A stretch of DNA of 64,000 nt. Source: Bacteroidota bacterium (GTDB taxonomy: Bacteria > Bacteroidota > Bacteroidia > Chitinophagales > JADIYW01). Both the position numbers and the translations under genes were made by a program. The notes under the pieces were generated by a model that was not told where the DNA came from, did no database searches, and saw only the letters and a list, made by a program, of their open reading frames with translations. Position 1 is the stretch's first letter. Each line of letters starts with the position of its first letter. The stretch lies in assembly GCA_016705125.1 (NCBI GenBank), contig JADIYW010000002.1:165198-229197 (forward strand). The letters are read 5' to 3'. Shown one piece after another: positions 29,031 through 37,435 of the stretch.

Positions 29031-29587
29031 TTGGCATTACAAAGAAAACCGTTTATCCCTCGCGGTCCAAGAAGGGAAGCAGAACACCGAATTAATAACT
29101 TTATTATGGCACCCGAGGTGAGGGTGGTTGGTGACGATATGGAATCGACCGTAATGAGACTAGCTGACGCATTACAACTTGCCAAAGAAAGAGAAGTGGA
29201 TTTGGTTGAAATTAATTCTAGCTCCAACCCACCAATTTGTAGATTAACTGAATACAATAAGTTTCTTTACGAAAAGAAAAAGAAAGAAAAAGAAATTAAA
29301 GCTAAAGCTGCAAAAACAGTTTTAAAAGAAATTCGGTTTACACCTAATACGGACGACCACGACTTGGATTTCAAGAAAAAACATGCAATAAAATTCCTTG
29401 AAGAAGGGGCAAAAGTGAAAATATACGTCCAATTTAAAGGAAGAGCTATTGTATTTAAAGAAAGAGGAGAATTGCTTTTGTTACAATTTTCAAAAAGTTT
29501 AGAGGATTGGGGTCAACTTGAATCCTTGCCAAACTTGGAAGGAAAAAGGATGATTGCGTTCCTTGTGCCTAAGAAAAGAAAGCTTAG
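29031..29587 (+). CDS. infC: Translation initiation factor IF-3
   Basis: About 185 residues after correcting one base. Start is TTG 29031 (MALQRKPFIPRGPRREAEHR), 12 bases after the thrS stop; no ATG is available in frame before residue 26, and infC commonly uses rare starts for autoregulation. N-domain HRINNFIMAPEVRVVGDD, linker helix rich in Lys, C-domain FTPNTDDHDLDFKKKHAIKF. At 29574-29577 an A4 run hides the natural end PKKKKA-stop (TAG 29585-29587); as written the frame reads on into rpmI, which would be a false fusion. Confidence 0.94.
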
Positions 29588-29699
29588 ACCTTTAAAAATC
29601 CCAATGTGGATAAATACCTGTTTCTTAACAGAAATTTTTTTGTTGCAAAAAGGATATTATTCCTATCTTTGCACGCTCATTGTAAAAAGTGATACGATT

Positions 29700-29897
29700 A
29701 TGCCAAAAATGAAAACAAATTCCAGTGCTAAGAAAAGATTCACAGTAACTGGTTCAGGAAAGATAAAAAGAGCTAAAGCTTATAAAAGACATATCTTGAC
29801 AAAGAAAACGACAGAACAAAAAAGAAGGCTTACAAAAGCTGGATTTGTTGACAAGACGGATCTTTTCAATGTAAAGAAAATGCTTGTTTTAAATTAA
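29700..29897 (+). CDS. rpmI: Ribosomal protein bL35
   Basis: 65 residues beginning MPKMKTNSSAKKRFTVTGSG and continuing KIKRAKAYKRHILTKKTTEQ, a full-length bL35. It lies between infC and rplT as in most bacteria. In the uncorrected sequence it is in frame with the run-on from infC, but the own ATG at 29700 and a 112-base spacer show it is separate. Confidence 0.97.
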   Translation: MPKMKTNSSAKKRFTVTGSGKIKRAKAYKRHILTKKTTEQKRRLTKAGFVDKTDLFNVKKMLVLN

Positions 29898-29926
29898 ATT
29901 AATAAAAAGTACTAAGATTATAAATT

Positions 29927-30270
29927 ATGCCAAGGTCGGTAAATCACGTAGCATCAAGAGCCAGAAGAAAGAAAATTCTTAAATTGGCTAAAGGATATTT
30001 TTTGAGTAGAAAAAATGTATGGTCTGTAGCAAAAAATGCAGTCGAAAAGGATTAGCATACGCCTATAGCGGACGTAAGCAAAAAAAGAGAATCTACAGAG
30101 GAATCTGGATTACTCGTATCAATGCAGCTGTTAGACCACATGGATTGAGCTATTCAGTTTTCATCAATAAATTATTGAATGCCAATATATTGTTGAACAG
30201 AAAAGTATTAGCTGATTTGGCTTTACACAATCCTGCTACATTTGCAGAAATAGTAAATAAAGTAAAGTAA
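29927..30270 (+). CDS. rplT: Ribosomal protein bL20, frame broken once in this sequence
   Basis: Starts MPRSVNHVASRARRKKILKL at 29927. At 30045-30048 (A4) the frame ends as AVEKD-stop; with A5 it reads AVEKGLAYAYSGRKQKKRIY and continues to the end, 114 residues, the normal length. bL20 is essential for 50S assembly. The ATG at 30019 is not a real start. Transcription ends at the hairpin 30290-30323. Confidence 0.96.
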
Positions 30271-30289
30271 GACTTTAAATATAGATTAA

Positions 30290-30323
30290 AAAAAGACTTT
30301 CCGAAAGGAAGGTCTTTTTTTTG
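30290..30323 (+). terminator. Rho-independent terminator of the thrS-rplT operon
   Basis: AAGACTTTCC-GAAA-GGAAGGTCTT, a ten-pair stem with one G-T pair and a GAAA tetraloop, followed directly by a run of T. It sits 20 bases after the rplT stop. Confidence 0.93.
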
Positions 30324-30351
30324 TTCTAAAATCAATGAATAGTTAATCAGC

Positions 30352-31779
30352 CTATACAAAATACTTTTTATAAAAATCCATTGCATTTTTATAAAAAATC
30401 TTATCAATTATTTCTTTTGGTGTATAATCAAACCAAAGATGCTTTTTGTATTGTTTATTTTCTAGATAATCCTTTAGATCTTGTTGTAACTTAGGCAATT
30501 CGGATGCCGACGAATAAGGATCAATATGCGTAATTGTGCCATCATAATCACTTCCAAAAGCAATTATATCCCAACCCGATTTTTCTCCTACCGCTTGAAC
30601 CAACTGAAATACATTATCCAAAAACAATTGTGCATAAGCCTTTCTTTGTTTCATTGAATCAGTAATGGTCGACAATTCCTTTATTAAATCAATCCCTCCC
30701 AAATTGCCCTTATCCATCATTATGCCTATTAAGCCCTCAGAATCGTGTATAATCCGAGCTTCTTCATCAGAAATATTTATACTCCATTTAAATAAACGGG
30801 AAGTTTTTGCTTTTGCCATTATATCATTTTCCCTAACAGAGGAATCTAAGGTTTTAAATCCATTTGCGCAGGCATGACTACTTATTATCGGTATTTTATT
30901 ATTTGGATTTATATAATTATGATTTTCAATAAAGGCATAATATTCCTTACGCGATTCGACACTCATGTGTTTGGTATCAATTAAAATACGCTTCCCATTT
31001 CTGGTACTTAACAATTCCCGTATTACATGCCATCCTGCCTCAGTTATCCCTTTGTTTTTCCCTCTATTTTGATTCACCAATCCATTAATTGGCCGTTTAA
31101 AACTAGTAGCATGACCGGCAAGATGATTCCAAAAGTGATGCGAAAGGTTTATGGTAAATGGAGGGAATTCCCAATTTTTAACTATTTGAATATTATCTGT
31201 CAACTGTTTATGAAGAGCTTCCTTTGAAAGAGCATCTGTTTCTGGCGCGCCAGTATCAAAAACATGTGTGCCCTCAATAGTAATAATTCCAATAAAGGTA
31301 TTATCCTTTTCTAAGGCTTTTTGTAGCTCATTATTATTATTTACAATTACAAATTCATTCTTCCCATCAGGACTTTTCCCTTGTTGGTTTTTGACATAAT
31401 TGTATTCTTTATTTAATTCTTCGAAATATTTATAATGTTTTTTTTGCTCTTTAATGCAATCAGCACTATAACCAGTTACTACTGATTGAGTAATATTTAT
31501 TTTATTCTTACCAAGTAATGCCGTTGGGACATTGCGTAGGTGCAAAAAACCACGCTCGGTTGGATATAAGGAAATGTGAAAAACACGCACATTACCGGCC
31601 ACCATATTATCTAAATTACATTGTGACTCTTTGGAAATATTAAGTGTTAAATCATTTATTGACTTAGCAAATTTATTCTCTATAACATGTTCAATCTTTT
31701 CCCACATATTTGCCTTGGGATTTGGAAATCCAGAATTAAAAGATTTTAAATTTGGATGACAATGTAAATCGATAATCAT
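30352..31779 (-). CDS. Membrane-dipeptidase-like peptidase (M19 family)
   Basis: 475 residues with M19 features: the metal-binding start MIIDLHCHPNLKSF, the central HVFD and NLSHHFWNHLAGHATSF with metal histidines, ISSHACANGF and GSDYDGTITHIDPY near the C-terminus. M19 enzymes are zinc dipeptidases or related amidohydrolases; this one is longer than the usual 350-400 residues by inserts in the first half. No signal peptide is seen. It starts 2 bases before the amidase stop, so the two form an operon. Confidence 0.88.
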   Translation of the reverse strand: MIIDLHCHPNLKSFNSGFPNPKANMWEKIEHVIENKFAKSINDLTLNISKESQCNLDNMVAGNVRVFHISLYPTERGFLHLRNVPTALLGKNKINITQSVVTGYSADCIKEQKKHYKYFEELNKEYNYVKNQQGKSPDGKNEFVIVNNNNELQKALEKDNTFIGIITIEGTHVFDTGAPETDALSKEALHKQLTDNIQIVKNWEFPPFTINLSHHFWNHLAGHATSFKRPINGLVNQNRGKNKGITEAGWHVIRELLSTRNGKRILIDTKHMSVESRKEYYAFIENHNYINPNNKIPIISSHACANGFKTLDSSVRENDIMAKAKTSRLFKWSINISDEEARIIHDSEGLIGIMMDKGNLGGIDLIKELSTITDSMKQRKAYAQLFLDNVFQLVQAVGEKSGWDIIAFGSDYDGTITHIDPYSSASELPKLQQDLKDYLENKQYKKHLWFDYTPKEIIDKIFYKNAMDFYKKYFV

Positions 31780-31780
31780 T

Positions 31781-33188
31781 TTATTTAATCAATTTTTTAT
31801 TTAAGGTAATAAATTTATCAGCAGCCTCTATTTCAAAGGCCATTTCTAGTAGTTTTCGCTCCTCTCCTAGCATTGATGCAAACTGAACGCCAATAGGCAA
31901 TCCGTTTTTACTTATTCCTAAAGGTAAAGAAATAGCGGGTGCTCCAGTGATATTTTGCGTTGTTGTAAAATTTACGTAACTATTCAACTTCATTATTACA
32001 TCGATGGTATCTTCCTCGGTACCAAAATGACCAATCAAAGGTGCTGGGTGCGATAGCGTAGGACTAAGCAATAAATCATATTTTTCGAATAGTTTATTAT
32101 AGTCATGTGTATGATTTTTTAAATTGCGAATGCTGCTTGCCGCACGAAAGGAAATAAGTGGAAAAAAGCCGCCTAATTGCTTGGTAAACTTTGCAGTTTT
32201 GAAATGATTAAATTTTAATCCATTGATTGCATACTCTGAAATCATCGTTGCAAAGGATAAAAAAGACCAATACACCATAAAATCTCTTGTGATTTTATGT
32301 TCAAATGGATTGTTTATATATTCCACTTTATGACCAAATGATTCGCATAATTTGCCCGTTTCTAAGACAGCATTTGTAACATCATTATCACTCTCAATAC
32401 CTGTTGAAGATTTGGTAAACATCCCAATTCTTACTCTTTTTTTGTTGGCATTTTCCACCAATCCAATTGGCAAAAGACTAGAGTTATAATGTTGCTTTTC
32501 TAGTCCAGAAATAAAACTTGCGCTATCACGCACCGTTCTACTCACTATCCCATCTTGCGCAATATCTATTGGCACTAATTGCGATGCGGATATAATATTT
32601 CTTCCACGTGAAGGCTTTAAGCCAACCAAACCACAACATGCAGCTGGGATCCTTATGGAACCGCCGCCGTCAGAAGCATGGGCGAAAGGTACCACGCCTG
32701 CAGCAACTAATGCCGCTGCGCCAGCTGATGAACCACCTGTTGAATGATCTAAATTCCAAGGATTTCTGGTTTCACCGTGTTGTAATGTTTCGCCACAAGG
32801 CAATAAACCAAATTCAGAAGTACTGCTTTTGCCAAGGATTATACTGCCCGTTATAGCTAAAAACTGGTCAACAATTTTGTCATTTTTTTTGGCTTCTACT
32901 ATTTTATAAGCACTCGAACCCTTGAGGGTCGGCATACCTTTTACATCATTTAAGTCTCTTTATAAAAGTAGGCACACCTGCAAATATTCCCGTTTGCTTT
33001 GTTTTCGAATTTTCCTTAGCTGCGGGAAAATCATCATATACAATTGCATTTATTATTGGATCAATATTTTTTGCCCTTTCAATAGCACATTCCACAGCCT
33101 CTTGTGCAGAAAATTCTTTCTTTTGAATCTTTTCTGCAATAGCTGTAGCGTCCAAATCTCCTAAAATACCAATACCAAATGTGTCCAT
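31781..33188 (-). CDS. Amidase signature-family enzyme, one frameshift
   Basis: Two frames join to one amidase of about 468 residues. The first (ATG 33188, MDTFGIGILGDLDATAIAEK) ends AGVPTFIKRLK-stop; the second resumes VKGMPTLKGSSAYKIV and holds the amidase signature with the catalytic Ser cluster DHSTGGSSAGAAALVAAG and the downstream ASDGGGSIRIPAACCGLVGL. One extra base near 32955-32960 causes the break; removing it gives AGVPTFIKDLNDVKGMPTLK, which also supplies the catalytic Lys. It hydrolyses amides; substrate unknown. A second partial copy of its 5' end lies at 35622-35674. Confidence 0.9.
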
Positions 33189-33233
33189 TTTTTTTATTAA
33201 TTAAATTATTTCTAAAAATACGTAAAAACTTAA

Positions 33234-34247
33234 AGTATTTTAATTTATTTTATTGGCAATAAAAAAACTACTCATTTCAATAAAACGATTTATCAAAATA
33301 TTTTAAAATTAAAACCAATACTCGGCATCAAAAAAACACTTAAATATATTGGAATATCATATCAACAATACCATCAACTAAAACAACCAAAAAAGTGTAA
33401 GCTATCTGTATTTAAACAATGCCTAATTCAACATCCAAACCAATTACACCAACAAGAAGTAGACATTATTCTACAATACTGTACAAATCCAAAATACCAA
33501 TTTTGGAAACTTATATCCATTTTTCATCAAATCAGACGAGACCGAACCGCATTCTTTAGCCTGCGTACTTTTTATAAATATGCCAACGCTGCTGGATTCA
33601 GAAGACAAAAAATACCCACACAACGAAAAAATCATACCATCGGAATCAGAGCTGGCAAACCACTCGAAATACTGCATGTAGACACCACCATTTTAAGGTT
33701 ACTCGACCACTCCAAAGCATTTATCCACCTCATTCAAGACAATTTCTCTCGAGCAATTCTCGGTGTAATTGTATCTCAAAAGTGCCTAGCCCAAAATACG
33801 TTCGATAATATCACCCAAGTTTATGAAAAACACTTAAAAGACAAAATCGATTTTAACCCAATTATTATCACCGACGATGGTTCGGAAAACAAAGGCGAAT
33901 TCAAAGAATTTACCCAAAAAGCGCTCGACCCATTACTGATACATAAAATTGCTCAATCCATCCATTTTCACTTTTCCAATTCGATGATTGAAAATGCCAA
34001 CAAACAACTGAAATACTGTTTTTTGTATCACCAAAAAATTGAAGACTTTGAGCATTTATTGCCCTTTGTTCAAAAAGCAATTGAAGATTTCAATAATCGA
34101 CCCCACGGTGTGCTTAATGGTTTTACTCCAATGGAAGTGCTAAATGGACAATTGCCCCTCAAAATAGACTATTCAGAACAATTAGCCATTGCGAAAGCCA
34201 ATAGAATAGCATTAAACAGAAAAATAAAAACTTGTTGTGTCATTTAG
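33234..34247 (+). mobile_element. DDE-type transposase (rve integrase core), 5' truncated
   Basis: A continuous open frame of 337 codons that lacks any early ATG; the first ATG is at 33984, too late to be real. The frame reads KLKPILGIKKTLKYIGISYQ near 33303-33362 and then an integrase core with all three acidic residues: LHVDTTILRL (Asp), IITDDGSENKGEF (Asp) and SNSMIENANKQLK (Glu), ending RPHGVLNGFTPMEVLNGQLP, typical of IS3/IS481-like enzymes. The N-terminal helix-turn-helix part (OrfA or equivalent) is missing, so this is a remnant or depends on a partner frame that is gone. No terminal inverted repeats were identified. Confidence 0.82.
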
Positions 34248-34537
34248 CACCCTATTTAAACCAATCTGAATACAAAAAATACAAAAACAAGCGGTATTGC
34301 TAATAAGTTAATTCCAAATCAAGCATTACAACCCAAATACAATCTTATAACAAAAGATTTGTTTTTGTTTTGACCAACCCATTTTCTCCAACTTTTCTCA
34401 AACCGCCAAAACACCTTATTTTATTCATTTGTCCGACATTTCGGACACTTTTTTATAATTTGGTCATGCACGTTGCACTGCACGTTGCAATGCACTTTGC
34501 ACTGCACGGGGCTAGTTTGGGTTATAGATTATATTGG
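34248..34537. repeat. Non-coding spacer with a 12-bp tandem repeat
   Basis: No gene supported. At 34472-34507 there are three adjacent 12-base units, GTTGCACTGCAC, GTTGCAATGCAC and TTTGCACTGCAC, preceded by a partial unit. TTCCAA/TTTGG-like AT-rich sequence fills the rest. The repeat may mark the right end of the transposon remnant or the 3' flank of the immunity gene. Confidence 0.7.
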
Positions 34538-35053
34538 TCAGCAACTGTAATTCTCTTTGAAATTACCTAAATTAATATCATTCAAATTAAAAATTAATCC
34601 TTTGTTTTTTAGAAATATATCTCTTGAAGACAATCCTATCAACATAAGAAGGGAAGTAAAACAAGTACATTGTATATCTTCATCTTCATCAATATTATTA
34701 AAAACTAGAAATAACAATGAAACAATTTTAACGTTTTTTGTTCCAAAATAAGCTGCTGATAAACCAGAAATACAGGTCAATCTTAAATCGAAATCGCTTT
34801 CAATATCTTTTATGTTTTTTAAGGCAAAATCTAAATATACATCTTTTTGTATTTTCAAACCAAACAATATACCATAGATTGCTATTCTTTTATTTCATTT
34901 CTTTGATCCTCTAAAAACCTGCGTAAACATGTTCAACCATTTAACATCACTTATTATTTCCTTGTAAATAAGATCATAAAGATATGAATATAGTTCACTC
35001 TCATTTAATCTAATTTCATTTATATATTGGAGAATTTCTTCTTTTTTGTCCAT
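34538..35053 (-). pseudogene. Immunity-protein-like gene, frame broken
   Basis: Start ATG 35053 (MDKKEEILQYINEIRLNESE), 4 bases after the toxin-like stop. The frame breaks after VKWLNMF, the sequence continues in other frames as LRRFLEDQRNEIK and RIAIYGILFGLKIQKDVYLD, and then reads to 34538 as a helical repeat protein (LRLTCISGLSAAYFGTKN ... QCTCFTSLLMLIGLSSRD). One of the breaks is again an A4 run where A5 restores the frame. The helical HEAT-like pattern and position right behind an Rhs-type C-terminus suggest an immunity protein. Function inferred from context. Confidence 0.6.
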
Positions 35054-35057
35054 TTTA

Positions 35058-35299
35058 TTATCTTTTCGTTTTAACATCTATCTTATCTCCATATTTATTA
35101 GCAGCTCTTTGCAATGCTCCATAAACTGAATCATATTGCTTTTGTAAGTTACTTCTTAGTTCTTTAGCTTCGATACCCCCCTCCTTAAAGTGACCTTTAT
35201 TAATTCTTCTTCTAACTGTTTAATTCTTCTATTTAATCCTTTCATGTGTATAGAAATATCATTTAAATGATCCCAAATTTTTCCATGTTTAAAATTGGA
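35058..35299 (-). pseudogene. C-terminal fragment of an Rhs/polymorphic-toxin-like protein
   Basis: Reading starts after a stop at 35300-35302 with SNFKHGKIWDHLNDISIHMK, then GLNRRIKQLEEELIK; after one missing base near 35196 it continues GHFKEGGIEAKELRSNLQKQ and ends NKYGDKIDVKTKR. The phrase G-K-I-W-D-H-L followed by a coiled helix is typical of the C-terminal tips of Rhs or related contact-dependent toxins. No upstream Rhs core exists in the window, so this is an orphan tip left by recombination, with its immunity gene directly downstream. Confidence 0.6.
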
Positions 35300-35322
35300 T
35301 TACAGCCAAATCTCCCCAATCT

Positions 35323-35367
35323 GGCGCAAGTATGCAGCATTGCTATGTGTGTTGGCGTACTTGTGTC
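35323..35367 (+). repeat. Hairpin repeat, copy 1
   Basis: GGCGCAAGTATGCAGCA at 35323-35339 and GGCGTACTTGTG at 35354-35365 form an imperfect stem (GCGCAAGTA against TACTTGTGT). A related sequence lies in inverted orientation at 35565-35615. The repeat is GC-richer than its surroundings. Confidence 0.6.
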
Positions 35368-35564
35368 TTATATTTTCTACCATGTAACTAATATTGGATC
35401 TATTTGTATTATTTCTATCATTCCTTTTTCTCCACTTTAATATTGTTTTGCACAACTATACAACCGACTAAGCAAAACTTATGAAATATAACTTTTCATT
35501 ATCATTAAATTTATATTTTCTGATCATTTTTCTTACAAATATAACCAAAATTTGCTTTATTATA

Positions 35565-35615
35565 CCGCACAAGTACTCTATGCTTTTGGGCTTTGCTGCA
35601 TACTCCTTGCGCAAG
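35565..35615 (-). repeat. Hairpin repeat, copy 2 (inverted relative to copy 1)
   Basis: On the minus strand it reads CTTGCGCAAGGAGTATGCAG followed after a spacer by AGAGTACTTGTGCGG, matching copy 1 in both arms with a 3-base insertion. It directly abuts the truncated amidase 5' end, so it marks a recombination breakpoint. Nature unknown: end of a small mobile element or a repeat family are options. Confidence 0.6.
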
Positions 35616-35621
35616 TTTGGT

Positions 35622-35674
35622 GTAGCGTCCAAATCTCCTAAAATACCAATACCGAAAGTGTCTATTTTTTTCAC
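35622..35674 (-). pseudogene. Truncated second copy of the amidase 5' end
   Basis: ATG 35674 reads MKKIDTFGIGILGDLDAT, matching MDTFGIGILGDLDATA of the amidase at 33188, then diverges abruptly (PNLRKEYAAK) where the hairpin repeat begins. About 45 of 50 bases agree with the intact gene start. It shows that the transposase/Rhs debris lies between two amidase gene starts. Confidence 0.8.
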
Positions 35675-35717
35675 CTTTTAGTTTATTTCCAAATAGGCAA
35701 AAAAATAAATTTCACTC

Positions 35718-37352
35718 TTAATACTCCGAAATAGTTTTGTCTTGTGGAAATTTGATAGAATAAACCAATTTTATCTTCTTTGATTCATTTGGTTTTAGCG
35801 TAATATTCCACAGTAATTTTCCATAATCCTCTGTATATTGAGCGCCATCATATTCAAGCAATTCTACTTCTATTTCCTTTTGTTTTGAGATAGGAACTTG
35901 GTCAAGTATCTCAATTTCTACGTTTGTAGTTTTGTTATTTCTGATAATCGTTTCCCAGGCATAGGTTTCTTTTTTATTTTGGCCTATGATTTTAGATGAT
36001 GTTTTGTCAACCAGTTTGGTGCGTTTTACAACCACTTTATCATCTTTACCCAAGCTTAGTAATAAGGTATCACCTGAAGTATTTGGATTTATTGCAACTT
36101 GCCCCACATACATATCCTCGAAAAAGATATTTGCATTTCCTGCCAATAAATTATACTTGCCATAATCTGTTATTTTTGCCAATAAAAAAGCGGCTGGGTC
36201 AAGCTTTGGCACTACATGATATTTATAAGTTGCTGGCACTTCAAAAGTTTTTATACCCACAATATGCTCTTTTCCGTCCGATGGAATAGTTTGAGTAATA
36301 TCTATTTCAAATTCAACGTTTATATCATTTTCTTTTACATTTACACCATAATCAAATGCATCAATACCTTCTCTATATGGCTCATTCACACCATCACCAT
36401 CTCTACCCAAGTCCATCGCCATATTCGATTTTTCCATCATTTGCATTGGTTTTTTGGGAGCTGGATCATAACTATTCAAAGGTGCATAATAAGTAAAATC
36501 TACAAATTTTGGATTCATTATTGGCCTATTATTGTCTCTTGTGGGATTTCCAGTGCTAAGTGTAATTTTTGCATCTCTCCAATCGAAACCGGTACTTTGG
36601 TAAATCTTACCTTTATAATCTAGATTAACAGGTTTATTTGTATTCTCTACTTTTATGTCATACATTGGTGTCCATCCGGCAGATGCTACCAAATAGGAAC
36701 ACTTCAAGTTGAGCGCTCCTCCAGTTTCACTATATACACTTAACACTAATTCTTTTACAGGAGTAGATTGTTTATTGTTTAACTCATTATATTGTCCTTG
36801 ATATTTTTCTCTTTTCAACCGCAGTATTCGTTCATTTTTAGACAATTCAAAAAGTTCCTTTTTAATCTCCATCGCTCGTTTCCTATATACATCAGTTAAT
36901 TCTATTAGCTCATCTGGAATCAAGCCTTCTTCTTCACTTCCTAATTTATTATTAACATTAAGCAATGCTAATTCCCCCGTATAAACCGATTTTTGTTCCA
37001 ACAACCAAGCTATTTCATCATCAATTTCTTGCAGACTATCTTTCATTTTTTTTGCAGCTAAATCATTGTTCACTTCTTGCTTCGAAAAATAATTAACACG
37101 TGTAGTAGCCGACAATAATGAGGCATTTCCCTTTACACCCACTTGCAAACTTGCTTCTTGCATGTTCATTGATACATTAGATATCACAATTTCAGAGTTG
37201 CCTTTTGGAATAGAAACATTAGCTGTTCTATTTTCCTTGGCCAAAACTCGGTAAACTGTTACAGACACCAATTTGGAGTCTGTCAATATTTCACCACCAA
37301 TTAATTGCGTAATGCACAAACATGCAAGTAAGCAGACAAATATTTTTTTCAT
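35718..37352 (-). CDS. DUF4139-domain (mucoidy inhibitor MuiA-like) protein
   Basis: 544 residues: signal peptide (MKKIFVCLLACLCITQLIGG), an N-terminal DUF4140-type domain (VSVTVYRVLAKENRTANVSI), a coiled-coil hairpin (about 100-190; DSLQEIDDEIAWLLEQKSVY ... NERILRLKREKYQGQYNELN) and a C-terminal DUF4139 beta domain (YLVASAGWTPMYDIKV, STGFDWRDAKITLSTGNPTR, YHVVPKLDPAAFLLAKI). These secreted or periplasmic proteins are widespread in Bacteroidota; biochemical function is not known. Confidence 0.93.
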   Translation of the reverse strand: MKKIFVCLLACLCITQLIGGEILTDSKLVSVTVYRVLAKENRTANVSIPKGNSEIVISNVSMNMQEASLQVGVKGNASLLSATTRVNYFSKQEVNNDLAAKKMKDSLQEIDDEIAWLLEQKSVYTGELALLNVNNKLGSEEEGLIPDELIELTDVYRKRAMEIKKELFELSKNERILRLKREKYQGQYNELNNKQSTPVKELVLSVYSETGGALNLKCSYLVASAGWTPMYDIKVENTNKPVNLDYKGKIYQSTGFDWRDAKITLSTGNPTRDNNRPIMNPKFVDFTYYAPLNSYDPAPKKPMQMMEKSNMAMDLGRDGDGVNEPYREGIDAFDYGVNVKENDINVEFEIDITQTIPSDGKEHIVGIKTFEVPATYKYHVVPKLDPAAFLLAKITDYGKYNLLAGNANIFFEDMYVGQVAINPNTSGDTLLLSLGKDDKVVVKRTKLVDKTSSKIIGQNKKETYAWETIIRNNKTTNVEIEILDQVPISKQKEIEVELLEYDGAQYTEDYGKLLWNITLKPNESKKIKLVYSIKFPQDKTISEY

Positions 37353-37435
37353 TGTTGTATTTTAATTAGCCAAATTAATCAGAATTTCATTGTTTGTAAT
37401 TACTTAAGTTGTTAAAAATTCTTTTCTTTAAAATT

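Noticed and set aside
29588..29700. Fusion of IF-3 with bL35 in one frame
   Set aside because: The joined segment reads non-protein-like sequence and the own ATG of rpmI is present; a one-base error at 29574-29577 hides the infC stop.
34370..34570. Short plus-strand frame with VALHVAMHFALH pattern
   Set aside because: The pattern is a translation of the 12-bp tandem repeat and there is no other protein-like feature.
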